64,000 bases of DNA from Synchiropus splendidus (GCF_027744825.2 NC_071336.1:24522501-24586500), one strand, 5' to 3'. Shown: positions 43,666 through 57,300, numbered from the stretch's first letter. Notes: generated by a model not told the origin, from the letters alone. Numbers and translations are program-made.

Positions 43666-45707
43666 AGGTTATTTTTCTATGGCAACCCCTGACACTACTT
43701 TTTGTGAGACAAACACTTAACAGTTTGACACCATGACTGTACAAGGCAAGGGCTTTACTTCATGGTTTACCCCTGGTGGCCAACCTAACGAATAAGATCA
43801 ATGCACTTTGTGCCCAGCAAGGGGCAGCGTACCCTCTCCTGTGCCTCTGCTGCTTCCTCTCAACTCCACTGTAAACACTGCTATAGGTTTGAGGCCTTCT
43901 TCACAGCACACCAGGAGACTTAAGACAAAGACGAGAACGAGTGCTGAACCCTTGAAGACCACACTTGTTCTGGTGATCGTTCTTGCCTGTGTTGATCATG
44001 TGGTGTGAGAATGGGTAAGGATAAGCCGTCACCTAACTTGAGCTTCTTCCTCTCCCAGCTCTACGGTGCTGTGGCACGTCGGTGGTCTAGCTCCCTCCTG
44101 TGTCTTTCACAGCCCCACCACGCTTCACTGTCTGTGGGCATGTGTGGCGTCATGGACAGGCTCACGGTCGAGAAAATGGAACTGTCAATTGGGCAGCTGG
44201 AGGAGATCCAGGACATATTCATCCTGCTAGCGACTAGTGAGGTCTCTACTGTCACACTATCGCCTGTGGTTCAACTAGTTACCTTGCCAGACACTGACAA
44301 CAGATTCCTATATTGCACTCCTCTCACTGACAACTAACCAGAACCAGTTGTGGCGGCGAGGCAGGAGGCCACCTCGAAGGCTTCTTCTGCCTCTTGTGTA
44401 TCTCTCAGGGGTGCAGTTTTAAGTGACTGCGGGTAGGTGCAAAAAAATCATAGCACACTATTCGCATTCCGTTGGCAACCCCCAGTAGATAAAGAGCCCA
44501 TTGTTTTTTTCAAACTGGTCTGAAAGTCCAGCACCCACGGTCCCATTGGAGTCTAACTCTTACACGAAATGCTTCAACATATCTGCAGTTTAATTGAAAC
44601 ATAATATTAAAAATAAATAGATAAATAAAAGAAAAAGTTGCCTGTGCACATTTTTTTAACATACTTTTCTATGTGGTTTGTGCAGTGCCTCCAATCCTGT
44701 TTTGGACTTCCTGTACTCGCTTTCATTTCTGGGAGAAATTCAAATTTCACACGAACATAATGCTCAACAGGAGGAAGGTGGAAATGTCAGTATCTCATTC
44801 ATTAGAATGACAAAGCAAGGGACCGCTTTCTGAAAGAATAGCATGAAGGTTTGTTCTGTCCTGAAAACATCTTTTGTTCACTTCTCTTAGCCTTATGAAC
44901 TCAATTGCGCATGTTGTTTGGTCCTTGTTCGCAGTGGAGACACTTCAAGTGGCGTTGAGGGCTCCGGCAAATGTTGTTTGCGCCAGAAACAAAAGGAAAG
45001 AGGCACTTGAGGGGTTCATTGGAGAGTCTCGGCCCAGCTGTTACGCAAGAGGCTTCAAAACATTGCATCAGATATACAGACCTCAATAGACGTCATTAAT
45101 GCCGCAGAAGACGTGGTTTATTGTTGTTTTTCGATCTGGAGAGACTTTTATGAAACTTGGCAGGGGAAGGTAAGCGCTGGCCCGGTTGGCAGATTTACTG
45201 GCGCTAATTGGGAACAAAAGACTGTTAACTATATCCTACTGGAGTATCGACTCAGCAATAAAAATGATAAATCCATTTATGTACAATAAGGTGATTTAAA
45301 CTCAATCAGGATAAATAGCGACCTGTTTTGACTGGTAACATATATATCTCAACCTCCCTCAAGACTGAACTGAATTTTTAAATGTTATTAAATTTCATAG
45401 CAACGAAGTGCTACGAACCAGGTCAGATGCACCATTTGATGTTTTGTAAAGGTACTGACTGAATCAAAGAAACAGTGACGACACGCTGTGCATGACATCT
45501 ATGACTAGTGTGCAGCCTGGATAACCAGGGCTGACGTCACTGGAATCACATAGGGCGAAGAGATTGGCCCCATGACTCTCATTCATAATCATAAATAAAC
45601 AGTTACGGTAACCCAAACCACAAAACATCTTTCTTATCTTATATGTCTCTCCCTGTTACTGAAGCACCGAGATTCAAGTGTATTATCATTTGACAGGTGT
45701 CTTCCGA

Positions 45708-45862
45708 CTTACGATCGGGATCGGTTTCCGACCAACCGGTTGTAAGTCAGACTGGACTTAGGTCTGTGAGAGTGAGATGCTGGGATGCTGGAAAAAAGCT
45801 GCTGGCCGTGGCTGTAAGTACAGGTGGACGTAAGTCGAGCAGGTCGTAAGTCGGATCTTACT
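45708..45862. repeat. Short element with GTAAGTC inverted motifs
   Basis: GACTTACGATCGG at the left end is nearly complementary to AGGTCGTAAGTCGG at the right end. Further GTAAGTC copies lie inside (about 45744 and 45830). It looks like a small nonautonomous inverted-repeat element. The family was not recognised. Confidence 0.5.
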
Positions 45863-46219
45863 TGTACCATTATTGTCATGTAACTATGAAGTGCAGGAGT
45901 GCCACTCCATGGCTCAACCCAAACCTCCAAATGAAATGTGTCTGAATTGAAAGCCATATATTGGCAACATGCAAACACTGAAGGCTGACCTCTTGCAAAT
46001 GGTGGCTATTTGACCTGAGTGCAGTTTGAGGGATCCTTTTCTGGTTTTACCTTGTGGCAAGAAACTGGTTTATATCAAAATGTTAGGGAATTAGCCTTGA
46101 AAAATAAACGTCATGCGTAAAAAAAATACAGCCATTTTTGTTCATTCACAATTGATCTTCAACCAAATCTTCTCACATCACAACTCCTCAGCTCCCGCCG
46201 CTGGTTTCTAGCAGATGCC

Positions 46220-46411
46220 TTCAAGACTCTTGAGCTTGCCAACCGACACATCAGACCCAGAAGACTGGATAAACCTCACATACTGGCTCGTTCTCATCAT
46301 TCAGTAACAACTAATCGGATTGTGACTCCCTCATGGAGAGGATCATCTCACTCATGGAATTCCCAACTGCTTGCTGTCTTGGCTCCTAAATGGTGGAACA
46401 AGTCCTATTGA
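46220..46411 (+). mobile_element. Non-LTR retrotransposon C-terminal fragment
   Basis: A 63-codon open stretch ends ...SHSWNSQLLAVLAPKWWNK-SY and a stop. The L-A-P-x-W-W-N block resembles the W-N-x-L-P region near the C-terminus of some fish non-LTR ORF2 proteins. Start and upstream domains are missing. The similarity is judged by eye only. Confidence 0.4.
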
Positions 46412-47629
46412 CATACATGATGAGAAGGTCTTGGGTTGGACTAAATGATTATGAGTTGGTGACTCACTGACTCGAAGGCTTGATGGTGTCAGTGGAAAAA
46501 TACTGTGCTGCTACTATGGGAGGCCCTTCTTCACTTATTTCTTTCATTCCAGTGGAGTCAGCTTCATGTCTTCCTCTGCAAGAGCTGCCCTGAAACTCCC
46601 CAGCATTTTAGTCACTGTAATACCGTGCATAAACAAACAAGAGGGGCTTCCATTAAACATTTATGTTTATGGTAATAAGGCCACTGAAGAGTGAAGAACT
46701 CCACGGCCCCTCAGAGTTGCAGTTGCCGACCCCTGCTCTGGGCCATTTCAAATTCTTTATGAGCAAAATATGAACAGAGAGGAAAATGTAATTGTGTCAT
46801 AATGGCTTGGACAAAGGAAAGAAATAACAGTTCCAAGGTCTAGCACCGGGCTTCTTTGATTGTTCTGACTTCTGCTGACAGAACAGGCATGATACAACAC
46901 AAAGAAAATAGCAGTTGTACCACAAGATTAAAAGATTGAAAACGGGCTCTGTGGGTGGGAAAGCGAGGAAGGGCAAACTACTCCCAACAAACATTGGAAG
47001 AGAAGATGCGCAGATGTTCCTCTCATCACTGTCAAAAGCAATGTAGTTTATTTTTTATACACAGTTCATTTTTCTTTTTCTATATGAGCAGAAGACAACA
47101 ATAATGAATAAAAGAAAGTCGTAAAGAATGATGACGGATCAGAACTACTAAAACCTCTCCTTTACCCTCCTGTCCGCTGATCTATGCCACCAGATCCAGC
47201 TCTCCACCCTTCAAAATCTTGCTGTCGCTGCACTTCCTCAGATGGCAGTCACTCTGTAGTGGACCCCATTAGACTGCCAACTTGGCTGCCACAACTCAGT
47301 CTTGCTCAAACATGCCCCTTATTTTCACCCTCCTCTCATTTCTAGACTACAGTAGCTCCTTAGCTTCCTGGCTGGTCAGAAAGACCTGCTCAGATCTGCC
47401 CAGAAACCCACGCGAATCACCTTTGTTATAACTGCAAGCAGTCTTTGTTCTGGTCTGCTATTGGCTTCCTGTGGCTCTGGCTTTAAACATTTGTCAACGC
47501 AAGAAATGATGAATGAGATGTCAATAATTCTGAAATTATGAACCCGATTATGACACAAAATAATACACATACGGGTTTGTCGCACCTTTTTGGATCCGCT
47601 CATTGACATTATGCTTTCCTCAGCCTCTC

Positions 47630-47810
47630 ATACCTAACTTAACCATCCAAAACAAGTAGCTCAGTTAAATAACTAAACTAACCAGTACTCTTAAACCCAA
47701 TTAGTTTAAATTTGTTTTAAAGTATTCACTCTCAAATTGAGGCTTAACTTTGTGTGGTCCAGCAAAAGGGCCCACAAGGACACAATGGCCCCACAGGTGT
47801 TTTCCCAGAA

Positions 47811-47860
<50 letters not shown>

Positions 47861-48060
47861 AATAATGTGTTCCAGAGACTCCCGGCTTAAACTTAGCCAT
47901 CCAAGAGACTCAGACTCTGAACCAGACTTACACACAATTTTAATGACCCAGTTATTTTAAAATCTTCATTCTCAAATTGAGGCTTAACATCGTGGGGTCC
48001 AGCCAAATGACACCAAAAAGTCATACGGTCCTCTCAAGGATAGAATTGGTCCCCCACACA
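47630..48060. repeat. Diverged direct duplication around (TA)n
   Basis: Two direct copies share CTCTCAAATTGAGGCTTAAC / TTCTCAAATTGAGGCTTAAC and TGGTCCAGC/GGGTCCAGCC (about 47728-47765 and 47967-48003). They also share preceding blocks beginning AACCATCCAA and AGCCATCCAAG. A TA microsatellite (47812-47856) lies between them. The motif GGTCC...CAAGGATAGA looks like a common fish interspersed repeat. Confidence 0.55.
47812..47856. repeat. (TA)n microsatellite
   Basis: About 45 bp of alternating TA. Confidence 0.95.
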
Positions 48061-50007
48061 GTGGGATAAACAAGCACACACACCTTCACTTCCATAGTAT
48101 ATTCTACTTCATCCCAATATAATGACCATTCAACTTATATTAGAATAATATCTAGTCCTTTCTAATGTGTAAAAAATGTTCAAAAATAAGGGAGCAAACA
48201 GAGTTCTGGTATCAGATCAAAGTAATATCTGTTAGCATCAATTTTACAAATTCAGGCCGGAAGCAAAACCTGCCACGCTACTCGGGAGTTGGTACTTTCA
48301 GGCAATGTTTACATGGCTACAGAACCACTGGATGTGAGACACCAAGTGAAACCCTGTTTACATGGTGACAGAACTGCTCATCACCTCGAGCAGAAATGTC
48401 GTGCTCACGGTGCATGGTTGCTGAGTGGCAGAGTATTGTTAGGGAAGAGAGTTAAAAAATAAAATAAAATAAAAATAAACAGCACATTGAAACTTTGGAA
48501 GCTCTCTTCACTGACTTGTACTGTCTGACATCCCATGGCTCAAAAGTGAGTTCCCCACATTTGCTAACACACCCGAAGTCCGGTACAAAGACTGTTTTTA
48601 TATACATTGACTAACAGTACTAGCATGGTTATTAGCATCGTGGCTAATCAGTTTGGCCACCTATATGTTCACTGAACACTTCGACAGTGCAATATGACAA
48701 ACAGCAGACATCCATAATTGTGTTAGAATATGAGCGAGTCATTTTCGCTAGCAATCAATTCATTGAAAAACTATTTTCACCATACACAAAGTATATCTAT
48801 CCAGTGTTAGCACCAAAGTTCACCTGTTTTGCTGCAAACATATATACTACACTTATATACAAACAACAAGCATATTTGTTTAATGATTGGGCAAGACAAC
48901 AGAGACAGCAGTGAACACAAAATTGACTTACAAATCGACTAGAAACATCGCCACCAGGATCAGACGAAAAGCCCTTTGTAGCTCTCAGTTACGGCCAGGC
49001 TGTAAATGCATCTCCTATATTGACACTCGCTCTGTCATTCCATTCTTCTGCCGTGATGTAAACAACGAACTCAGCTCCTGCCGCGGTTGCTCTGTCCTTC
49101 TGCCGCAAAGTGTTGCAGTGGGGGTGGAGTTGGGGCTGTGATGCCACTCACAGCACAAGCCTCGGGCGGCTCACACAGAGAAAGTTACATAGTCCAAGGG
49201 AGCGTTTAACAGAGAGCTGGAGAGTCTGACTCCGGGATTTTGGACTGTTCAAAATAACACCTGTCATCTCAGGAAATCTGAAAATAATCTATTTATGTCT
49301 AAATTTTACGAATTGTTGCTTTAAGCCGTGGGAGTGAGGATGGGCTGATGAGCCACAGCACTTACTACTGTAGACACCACAGATTCCATCAAATAAAAGT
49401 CAGTCATGTTCAGCGGAGCTTGGTGGCAGCAATCCGAGCTTTCATACAGACTTGTTTTGGCTTACTGTGGCGGTTGTTTATTTAACATTAATAAATACAT
49501 TGTTCTCTCTTGTTCTGAAACTATTATATAGAAGTGCTTTATAAAAACGTAGGACAGATGAAAATAAGCCCTTTCTATCGTAGGTAGAGTAACTCTGTGC
49601 TTTATAGTACTTCAGTACAGTTTAATGGCTTATTTCTTGAACATTAGGGCGAGTGCTGCACAGTCACAGATGGATAGTTGAGATGCACAAACTCTCTGAT
49701 GCCGGCAACTTTTACAGGGGAGTTTTTACATGGCGACGCTTCTACAAAAATTCCCACTCTGTTTTGAAAGGTTACCAAACTCTGATGGTGACAGCGCCTT
49801 CACCATGTAAATGAACACTCCATCCTACTCAAAATGGTGGTGGAGTCAGTCGTCTCTTTGCAAACAGTCTTCCTAGGATTTTGTCCCAGGTTCCTGTTGT
49901 GTGAATAAGTAATGGATCTGTTTACTTAGAGGAAATTGTTCCATGTATTAAAAACACTCTGACAGTGTGAAAGCGCTGTAGTGGACAGTGCTAGACAGCT
50001 GTGGAAA

Positions 50008-50062
50008 AAATAAAATAAAATAAATAAATAAATACAAAGTAACAAAAAAAAAAAAAAAAACA
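50008..50062. repeat. AAATA/A-rich simple repeat
   Basis: AAATA and AATA units followed by a run of about 18 A. Confidence 0.85.
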
Positions 50063-53000
50063 AGCCTGGGTGGTATAATGACAAGAGCACGGATGAAAAG
50101 ACACTAGCAAAAGACAACATCTCCTCAGGATCTGGTGATGAGAAGATTTGCCAGTGGAAAGCTGTGACCAGCCTCAGTAAAGTAGAAAACAAAAACCATA
50201 GGAAGCTTTCAGAATAAAAGTGTAGTTGGGGAACAAGCTATGTCCAGCAGAAAAGACTGAGCTTTTTCCCTACCAACACTTGGCTGCTAAATAGATGAGT
50301 ATAGGCAAGTTGGATGCATGCATTGCTCCTTGAACACCAATTAGTGGCTGAAAACATTTCTCTTGTAGTTAGGCCAGCGACTAGCTCTCCCAGTGGACCT
50401 TTCTCTAATATACTGTAAGCTGATAAAGGAGCCCTTTCGTGCTCCAGCTTTGGGGTCGGAGCTATTAGACACAGACCAAAGTGCTGCACCAGTTTCACAT
50501 GTCTATCTGAAACTTGTCCAATGAAAACACAGCCAGTGAACTTATACGTCCATGAGTAATGATCCATAACAAAGCCAAGGACAAAGTTTTTTTTTTTTTA
50601 TAAATGACCAATGTGTTAAAACCTCAAATGACTCATTCATTTTCCTAACTCCAATTCCCTGGCCACTTCCTTGGATATCAACCCCAACTCATCTTGTTCG
50701 TCGATAATGAGGACGGTAACCCGAGCCCCCAGTTCCTGGCTCACACGAAAGGAGTGGAAATATTAAGCTGTCAGGAATGAACAGCGTGTTCAGCACAAAA
50801 TATTGCTTTCGGATGTCTTCATGTCTATTTTTTATGAGTGCGGTCCAGGCAGGTCAGGATGAATTTAACAATTGCTAGTTTAAGGAAAAAGAGAAGCCTG
50901 GAACGTCCAATCATTCAACCCCTGAGGTTTAAGAGGCAAGGAACACAATTTCCACGCTTATTTTTGTCATCATCCTCGCCTGCTTTCCTTTTTTGTCATG
51001 TCTCCCTGGTCTTTCAGAAACAACTGCTGAACTTGTGTGTAATTCTTGTCCTCCCTGATACTTCATCGATGCCTTTGCTCCGAGTTCAACTTCAGCAACC
51101 ATTGTCTTGCCTTTCCCTGCAATTTATTTCTCCCTAATTTCACTCACTTAGTGGTAAATAGAGTCAGTGAAGAGGTGCTGGAGTCTCTCTCAGCTTGGCA
51201 ACTTCAACTTCAACTTCACTATAAAGCACATCAGCATGTAAGCAACAGAGGCAGGAACAGTCCAAAATAATCAGGATCGCCACCACAGATTCTTAAAATA
51301 TTTTATCTTATCATTATTGCATCCTGCTTTCTCCGCCTCTACTAAACGTAGCCATTCAACGTAAGTAGAAGGGAGAGGTGTTGAGAAATTTAGGGAATTG
51401 GGGAAACGCATGCTTTCAAGGATGGCTCCATTAATGTTCTTAGTTTATATTTGTTCATCTTTTCGTATTTTGTGGTTGGAATGTGAGTTTAACAAGAATG
51501 TATTTTAGTGATAAGAGGCCTTTTTAATTTTTTTCAACAGCATCATGAATCATGATGTCAACATTAAACAACATAGTGGGCCAAATTTCGCCCCCGAGCC
51601 TCGACTTTTCATGCATTAGATCTGAAGGAGTTAACAATTTTCGACTGATCCATTAAATTGCAGACTAAAATATGGTCTAGAATAGTGCTCACAATCCCCA
51701 GCTGCCGTTTCCTCGCACGGTGCTGCACCCATCAACGCTCATCCATGAGAAAATGGCAAGCACAGAAACACTGCAGTAGATTAAATAAATGTTTCCTCAT
51801 GACACCAAGCACAGTTTGTCGTCACATAATGACTCCATGTGCAGGTCAGCTCCAAAAACATGACCCGCATGGACAGATTTAATGTGACTACACAGTTCCA
51901 TTAGCAACTGAAGGGTGACACGCAGGATTACTGATGTAAACAAAAACACATCCAGGAAGACCTGTGTCTTGCTTTTGCTTCATCTGCATTCAGTGTAATT
52001 GACAGATCGCTCCCAGAGAGAGTGAAGGATGTTACACAGGCTGGTGGCTGAATATGTTCACAAGCTTCCTGCAAGATTTACAGGTACTAAAACCTGATCA
52101 TCTTTTTCCAGGACAGTTGAGCTAATCATAGCATTGGAAATTACAAAGTATTGCAGGGATTTCCTCAACATAGTTTTGACATCGACCTCTTTTATGGTGA
52201 AATGAACAGCCTGTGTTGTTGTGCTTCCCCTAACACATGGTGCACATACACATACAAACACCACTTTTATGTGACTTGCTGTTCTGTGCTGGTTTCGGCA
52301 CAGGGGTTCAACAGACTCGAAACAAACCTTCGAGGCAAGTACTATTGAAGACATGGTGGAAAACCACAAAAGAAAAAAATGATAAATATCACGCTTTAAT
52401 AGATGGATAATAAGTAATAAAAGTTCAATGCAAAAGTGTAGTTTATTGATAATAATTAACATAGATTTGGGAAAAGTTGTGTGAAAGTGAAGTGAAAGAC
52501 GCACAAAAAAGAGAAAAAAAAACATACATGAGTGAGTACTCATCTGGAGGGAACGTGAAACAAGCAGGACACCGAGTGGGTGGAATTATGATCAGACTTG
52601 CGTGGGCCTCCTTCGTGATGGACTGCTTTTCCATCATACAGCTGAGGTTTGCTAGACGTGTGTCACCGGTGCCAGCACCTCCAGCCATCAGCAAGTCAGC
52701 TATCTCGGCATCTTGTAAACCTGCCAGCATGCTGTACCTGCCAGGCGGCGGAGCAGCCAGCCAGCGCTGCCATCAGGCTGTCAGCTCTCCAATCAGCTAA
52801 CCTGCCAGGGAACTCTCCCACCAGCCGCTTGTGGAATGAGGCTCCCTGTGTGGCCACTGTCCAGCTTTTACCCCCAGGACATCAATCAGGATGAGGTAAA
52901 AGGCCCGAAAGCACCCTGCTGCTTCAGGTTCCCCGCGGCCTGGTTGGATTTTACTGATTAGAAAAGGCATGGCGGCACAATTCTTTTCTCTCTTGATCTC

Positions 53001-53726
53001 TCTAATTGAGAGTTATTTCTGGGCTGACCTTCTGGAGCCTCACATTTACATGCGCTTACTCGAACTCCTGCCATTTAAATTACTCGCGCTGTAGGACAGA
53101 TAAGACAGAGTAGCAGTGATGGACACTTTGGATTGCGGCTGTTCCTTCCGATGTGTCATTAAACCCCCAACACTTCCGACTGGGACATGAGTCCGGAGTG
53201 AAGACACATCATTCAGGCGCTGCATGTCTGTGAAAACATTTTTGCTTGTGTCAGTTTAACCCGACACACAACCATCGCTTCATAGTCGCATTGATAGTGT
53301 GGGGGACTGGTAATGACTGGTACATCTAAACTTTCATGCTCTTTAGACAAATAACCATGAGCCGTCCCTTGTCCTCTCACAAGATCACCAAGACCAGTCA
53401 AGACCAAGACCAAACAGCATACAGAACATATGAGTCCATTTTCCTAAACAAACAGAGCATTAGTCAGATCTAATCCTTGCCTAGTTAATTCTTTTCTGAC
53501 CAATATTTTGAATTAGGTTTGTCCTCTGTCCAGGCTGAGATGCCTAATACATAACCACCATGATGTTATCGCATCGTTCCAGTGCGTGTAGTGACTGGAG
53601 AGTTGTCCATGACTAGCTTGTTTCATGTGAACGCTGTGGTGTGGCAGATGAATGTATGTTGCTGATTTGGAAAGCCTCTACTGGAGGGATGTAAAGTTGC
53701 ATTATTTCTTGCTTCATAGTGCAGAG

Positions 53727-53955
53727 TAGTGATAGTTAGATGAGGCATCGTGAAACAGTATTGCAAGGTTGATGAAACACTGTCCTGATTTTCAGACATG
53801 ATCTAGTTCAGAGGCCACTAGGTGGTGTTTAGAAGTGATGTGAGGTATCATTAAATTTGTTGCTCAAGTCCAAACATTTTACAGCAGACTGATGCCATCT
53901 GGTGGCATCAGAAAATCAGGACACTGTGTCATGAAACCTCATCTGCCCATCACTA
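53727..53955. repeat. Inverted-repeat element, full-length copy
   Basis: Begins TAGTGATAGTTAGATGAGG and ends CCTCATCTGCCCATCACTA, which are complementary ends. The left arm core CCACTAGGTGGTGT has two changes from CCASYAGRKGGCRS. The right arm core (minus CCACCAGATGGCAT) has one. The middle includes TTTTACAGCAGACTGATGCC. Ends of TA are compatible with a TA target site. Confidence 0.85.
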
Positions 53956-54172
53956 ATGGAGAGTGTAACATGCTTTTGCTAAATGTAAATATAAATACAA
54001 GTAACTTATGTGACTGAAAATACAGCTCAAGTAGTTTATTAAGAAATAAAAATGAGACAATCTAGAAGTTGAAAATGTGAAAGTACTAAAAGCAGTTACA
54101 GCAGATTGCAGTTAGTCCCACCAACACTGGTGCAAGTGTGTCAATTTTTTAAATCCACGTATCTCATAGAGT

Positions 54173-54368
54173 TAGTGATGGGTAGATGGGGCGAAACAGT
54201 GACCTGATTTTCAGAGGCCACCAGATGGCGCTGTCCGCTGAGCACTGAACAACTAATTCCATGAAACATTTCTAAACCAAGAGCGCCATCTAGTGGCCTC
54301 TGAAAATCAGGTCACTGTCTCATCAAGCCTGCAATACTGTTTCGTGATACCTCACCTACCCATCACTA
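54173..54368. repeat. Inverted-repeat element, best copy, paired CTCF-like motifs
   Basis: Ends TAGTGATGGGTAGATGGGG and CCTCACCTACCCATCACTA. The left arm carries CCACCAGATGGCGC on plus (about 54219). The right arm carries CCACTAGATGGCGC on minus (about 54283-54296). Both match CCASYAGRKGGCRS at all 14 positions and they point toward each other. Confidence 0.88.
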
Positions 54369-57300
54369 CTTGCAGTAAGTATACATCAGTGTGTATTTGT
54401 GTGTTCATTTGGACATTTTGTACACTGAAACTGTATAACTGGTGTCAAAAAGATGCTGCATTTCCATCGCCATTTTCACAGCGATGCACAGATGATGGCA
54501 AAGTTGAGTTTGCGTAGCGATGGGCTGACCGAGGAAAAAAAAAAAAAAAAGAGACCCCTCCTCCTCATGCATGCTGTGTTTCTTTCATTCTCTGTTACTT
54601 TTTAATAGAAGTGTCAAGAAGCTCTCAGGGGTCCTCCTCTTGTGGGGAAGGAGAATTAATTGGCGGATTAGAGCTACATGCACCCTGCACTCTGACTTGA
54701 CTTATAACATGGCTTTGGGCTCAACAATTCCGCCTCATCTGCTGACTGTGCCAGATCCAGTTCACTGGTGAGTGAGTGTGTGTCTGTGGTCAGTTTCAGG
54801 GATATTTTCAGCAATTAAACAATGTGCTTGTATCGTGTTTGTATCCTTAATCCAAACCTAGTGCAAACCTGATCTCACAAGGTGGAAGTGATGTAGCTTG
54901 AGTTTCTAGCCAGAAATACATTCATAAATACATCAGCCTCAAACATTACCTATCCTGACAATCTCCCTGCACAAACACATCACTGGGCATCAGCTACAAC
55001 CTTATTAGATCATGTAGCTATCAATGCTAAAATATGAGAATGTTTACGCAAAATATAGACAATATATAATGAAGGAATACATGATATTCTGTCTTTTTAA
55101 TTTAACTTGGAAGGGAGTCACAGAATCTCCACAGGTGTTGGATCAATTCTTTCAAATGCAGAGATACTGTGTGCAAAACTATCAGTTTACACAAAATAAA
55201 CACTGCTGAAACAAAAGAAATTCTTTTACTCCATAAAAAAAACGTGGAATTATTAAAGTGTTTGTGTTCAGCAGTTGAGCAGTGCACCATAAAAATAAAA
55301 TAAATAAATAAAATCGTTGTCAGGAATCCAATCTCATAGTAATTGTTTTGTAGGTTTGCGTTAAAATAAGAAATAAAATGTAAAATTTTTCAACATTTAG
55401 AAAATGGCCACCTAGTTCAGAATGCCAGGGCAACAAACACGGGCAATGTGGTGTGTCTGTGAATCTGGTTTGATAAAAAACATTCATTTAGTGTAGGTAG
55501 CAGTGGTATTTTCATCACCTTAGCAATTTCTTTCCCTCAAAGTCCCGACTGAGACGCTCGTTGGTGGAGTTCTGAGTTGTGAAGAAGTTGATTTGTTGAC
55601 CACAAAAGGTCATGTGTTGTCCATCTGAGAGGAGTTTTCAATGTGGCTAAAGATCACATTGACTTCAGTGACAGCAGCTATGTGTTAGCAGAAGTATGGA
55701 CTTGACTTAAATACAGATACCGAAAAACCTTACAGCGACAAAGTACTTCAAGACTTCTTTGTTCTCTCTGTCTTTGAACCAGACAAGGTAGGTAGGTTTG
55801 ACTTCTCTTCCTCCTCTGCTCTTTGTCTACTTTTTTTCTTTTTCATCGTGAGCCAACACACATAGTTGGATGGTCAGCCAAAGCTTTTGTGTTTCATAGG
55901 TCATCTGAAAGAGAACATTACCCTGTAGCTAACACACAACTCAACTGTCTTCACCTCACCTCTAACTGCTTTTAAACTTCTCACCACTTTCTTCTGGCCA
56001 TGAGAGGAGCTCCAAGGTCTCAATGAGACAATCTGTATTCTGTATCTGAAAATTCTGAATATATTCTCACTTTTATTAAGTGTCACAGAAGCAAAGTGAG
56101 TTAAGTTAATGAACACAGAGTCAATGAATGCTGGCTCAAAAGTCCACCATGGACCTGCTGGACGTTGTTGTTTTTCTAATGTGACATTCATCCATCTTCC
56201 ATTTCCATGTAATTTATAGCAGGCTGCAATGTTTGCACATTAAGTGCAGCACTTCTCTATGCCTCTTGCTGCAGTCTTCCTTTTAGAAGCAAAAATATCA
56301 CGAGAGTAATGAGTACTCTCTCACTCCACTCTGATTCCATGTACGAATGTATCTCTACAGTTGCTCACATAGGTGCATAAGAATGTTCCATCGCACGGTT
56401 TCTGGTCCTCACTTGGAATGAACATTTGTATTTTTATCTCCATTAAAGGGCAGAGGAAAGAGCTCTCCATTCTTGAAATGGTCTGACACCACTCAATCCT
56501 TGGACAATAAAGTTGGGTACTATTTCAAGTCAGGTGGCACAGTCATCTGACAATTTCACCAACACAAAAAGTTAACCATCGTCTTATGCAGATATAAATA
56601 TTAAAATGCCATCAAATCATTAATGGCCATCTAATCTAATTTTAAGTACATCTGCCTAAAAAAACAGATCATAAACCAGATTGTTCCATGGATTGGATTG
56701 TATTTGGTCAAAAGTGCTACTTTGAGTTGTCTATAAACCAGATGAGCCTCTAACTTCCAGTTCTGACGCACCTCCCCAAAGGCTGTCTGCAACACAGAGC
56801 TAATGGAGCTAAGAGCTAACATGGCGTGTCGCTTCCAACCTTCATTTACAGTGTTGCAACCTTCATATTTAACTTGTTTAATAGTTGGCTTATATCAAAA
56901 TGCAGTACCAAGAAAATGTTCAACAAAATGTAACAAAGGCGCAAGTTAAGATAAGATGCAAGATAAGATAATGAATGTTAAAAATTTTCTCCTCAAACTA
57001 GAATAACAGGATACAGAAGATTGGGAACAACCTTACGACCCGACGACCCAGCCAGTAGCCAGTACAAATCAGTATCAGCACAAATTAACAAGACAAGACA
57101 AATATTTTGCATTGCATTTGTATTTGGCGTTTTACATTGTAAATGAAAGCAGCCTTGCACACTGATGGCTTGACTCAGAAGGAAGTCAGTAATCCTTAAA
57201 AAAAGAAGAAAAAAAAACAGGCGTCGGTGAAACAAAATCCTAAAGAGTGTCAGGGAGGCGCTGAGAATTCATGGTTGAATGTCTCATCCACCCAAAAGGT

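Larger units (their letters stand above)
39041..45699. other. Downstream intergenic DNA, first part
   Basis: No gene was recognised. It contains two minus-strand LINE tails (40425-40620, 43480-43665), T-rich runs near 39615-39628, and otherwise unassigned sequence. A block at about 44880-45200 is open in both strands but matches no protein I know. Confidence 0.5.
45863..53726. other. Downstream intergenic DNA, second part
   Basis: No gene was recognised. It contains a LINE-like fragment (46220-46411), a diverged repeat duplication with a TA microsatellite (47630-48060), and A-rich simple repeats near 50008-50062. A GC-richer unassigned block lies at about 52600-52920. Confidence 0.5.

Noticed and set aside
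44874..45089. Open frames on both strands near 45 kb
   Set aside because: No recognisable motif. Could be single-copy noncoding DNA; not supported as a gene.
47200..47480. Possible further LINE ORF2 C-terminal fragment
   Set aside because: A few residues resemble an L-D-Y-x-S-L block but the frame breaks quickly; too weak to annotate.
52058..52543. 161-codon minus-strand open frame
   Set aside because: No domain, no recognisable homology and composition like AT-rich noncoding DNA. Length alone is weak evidence in 64 kb.
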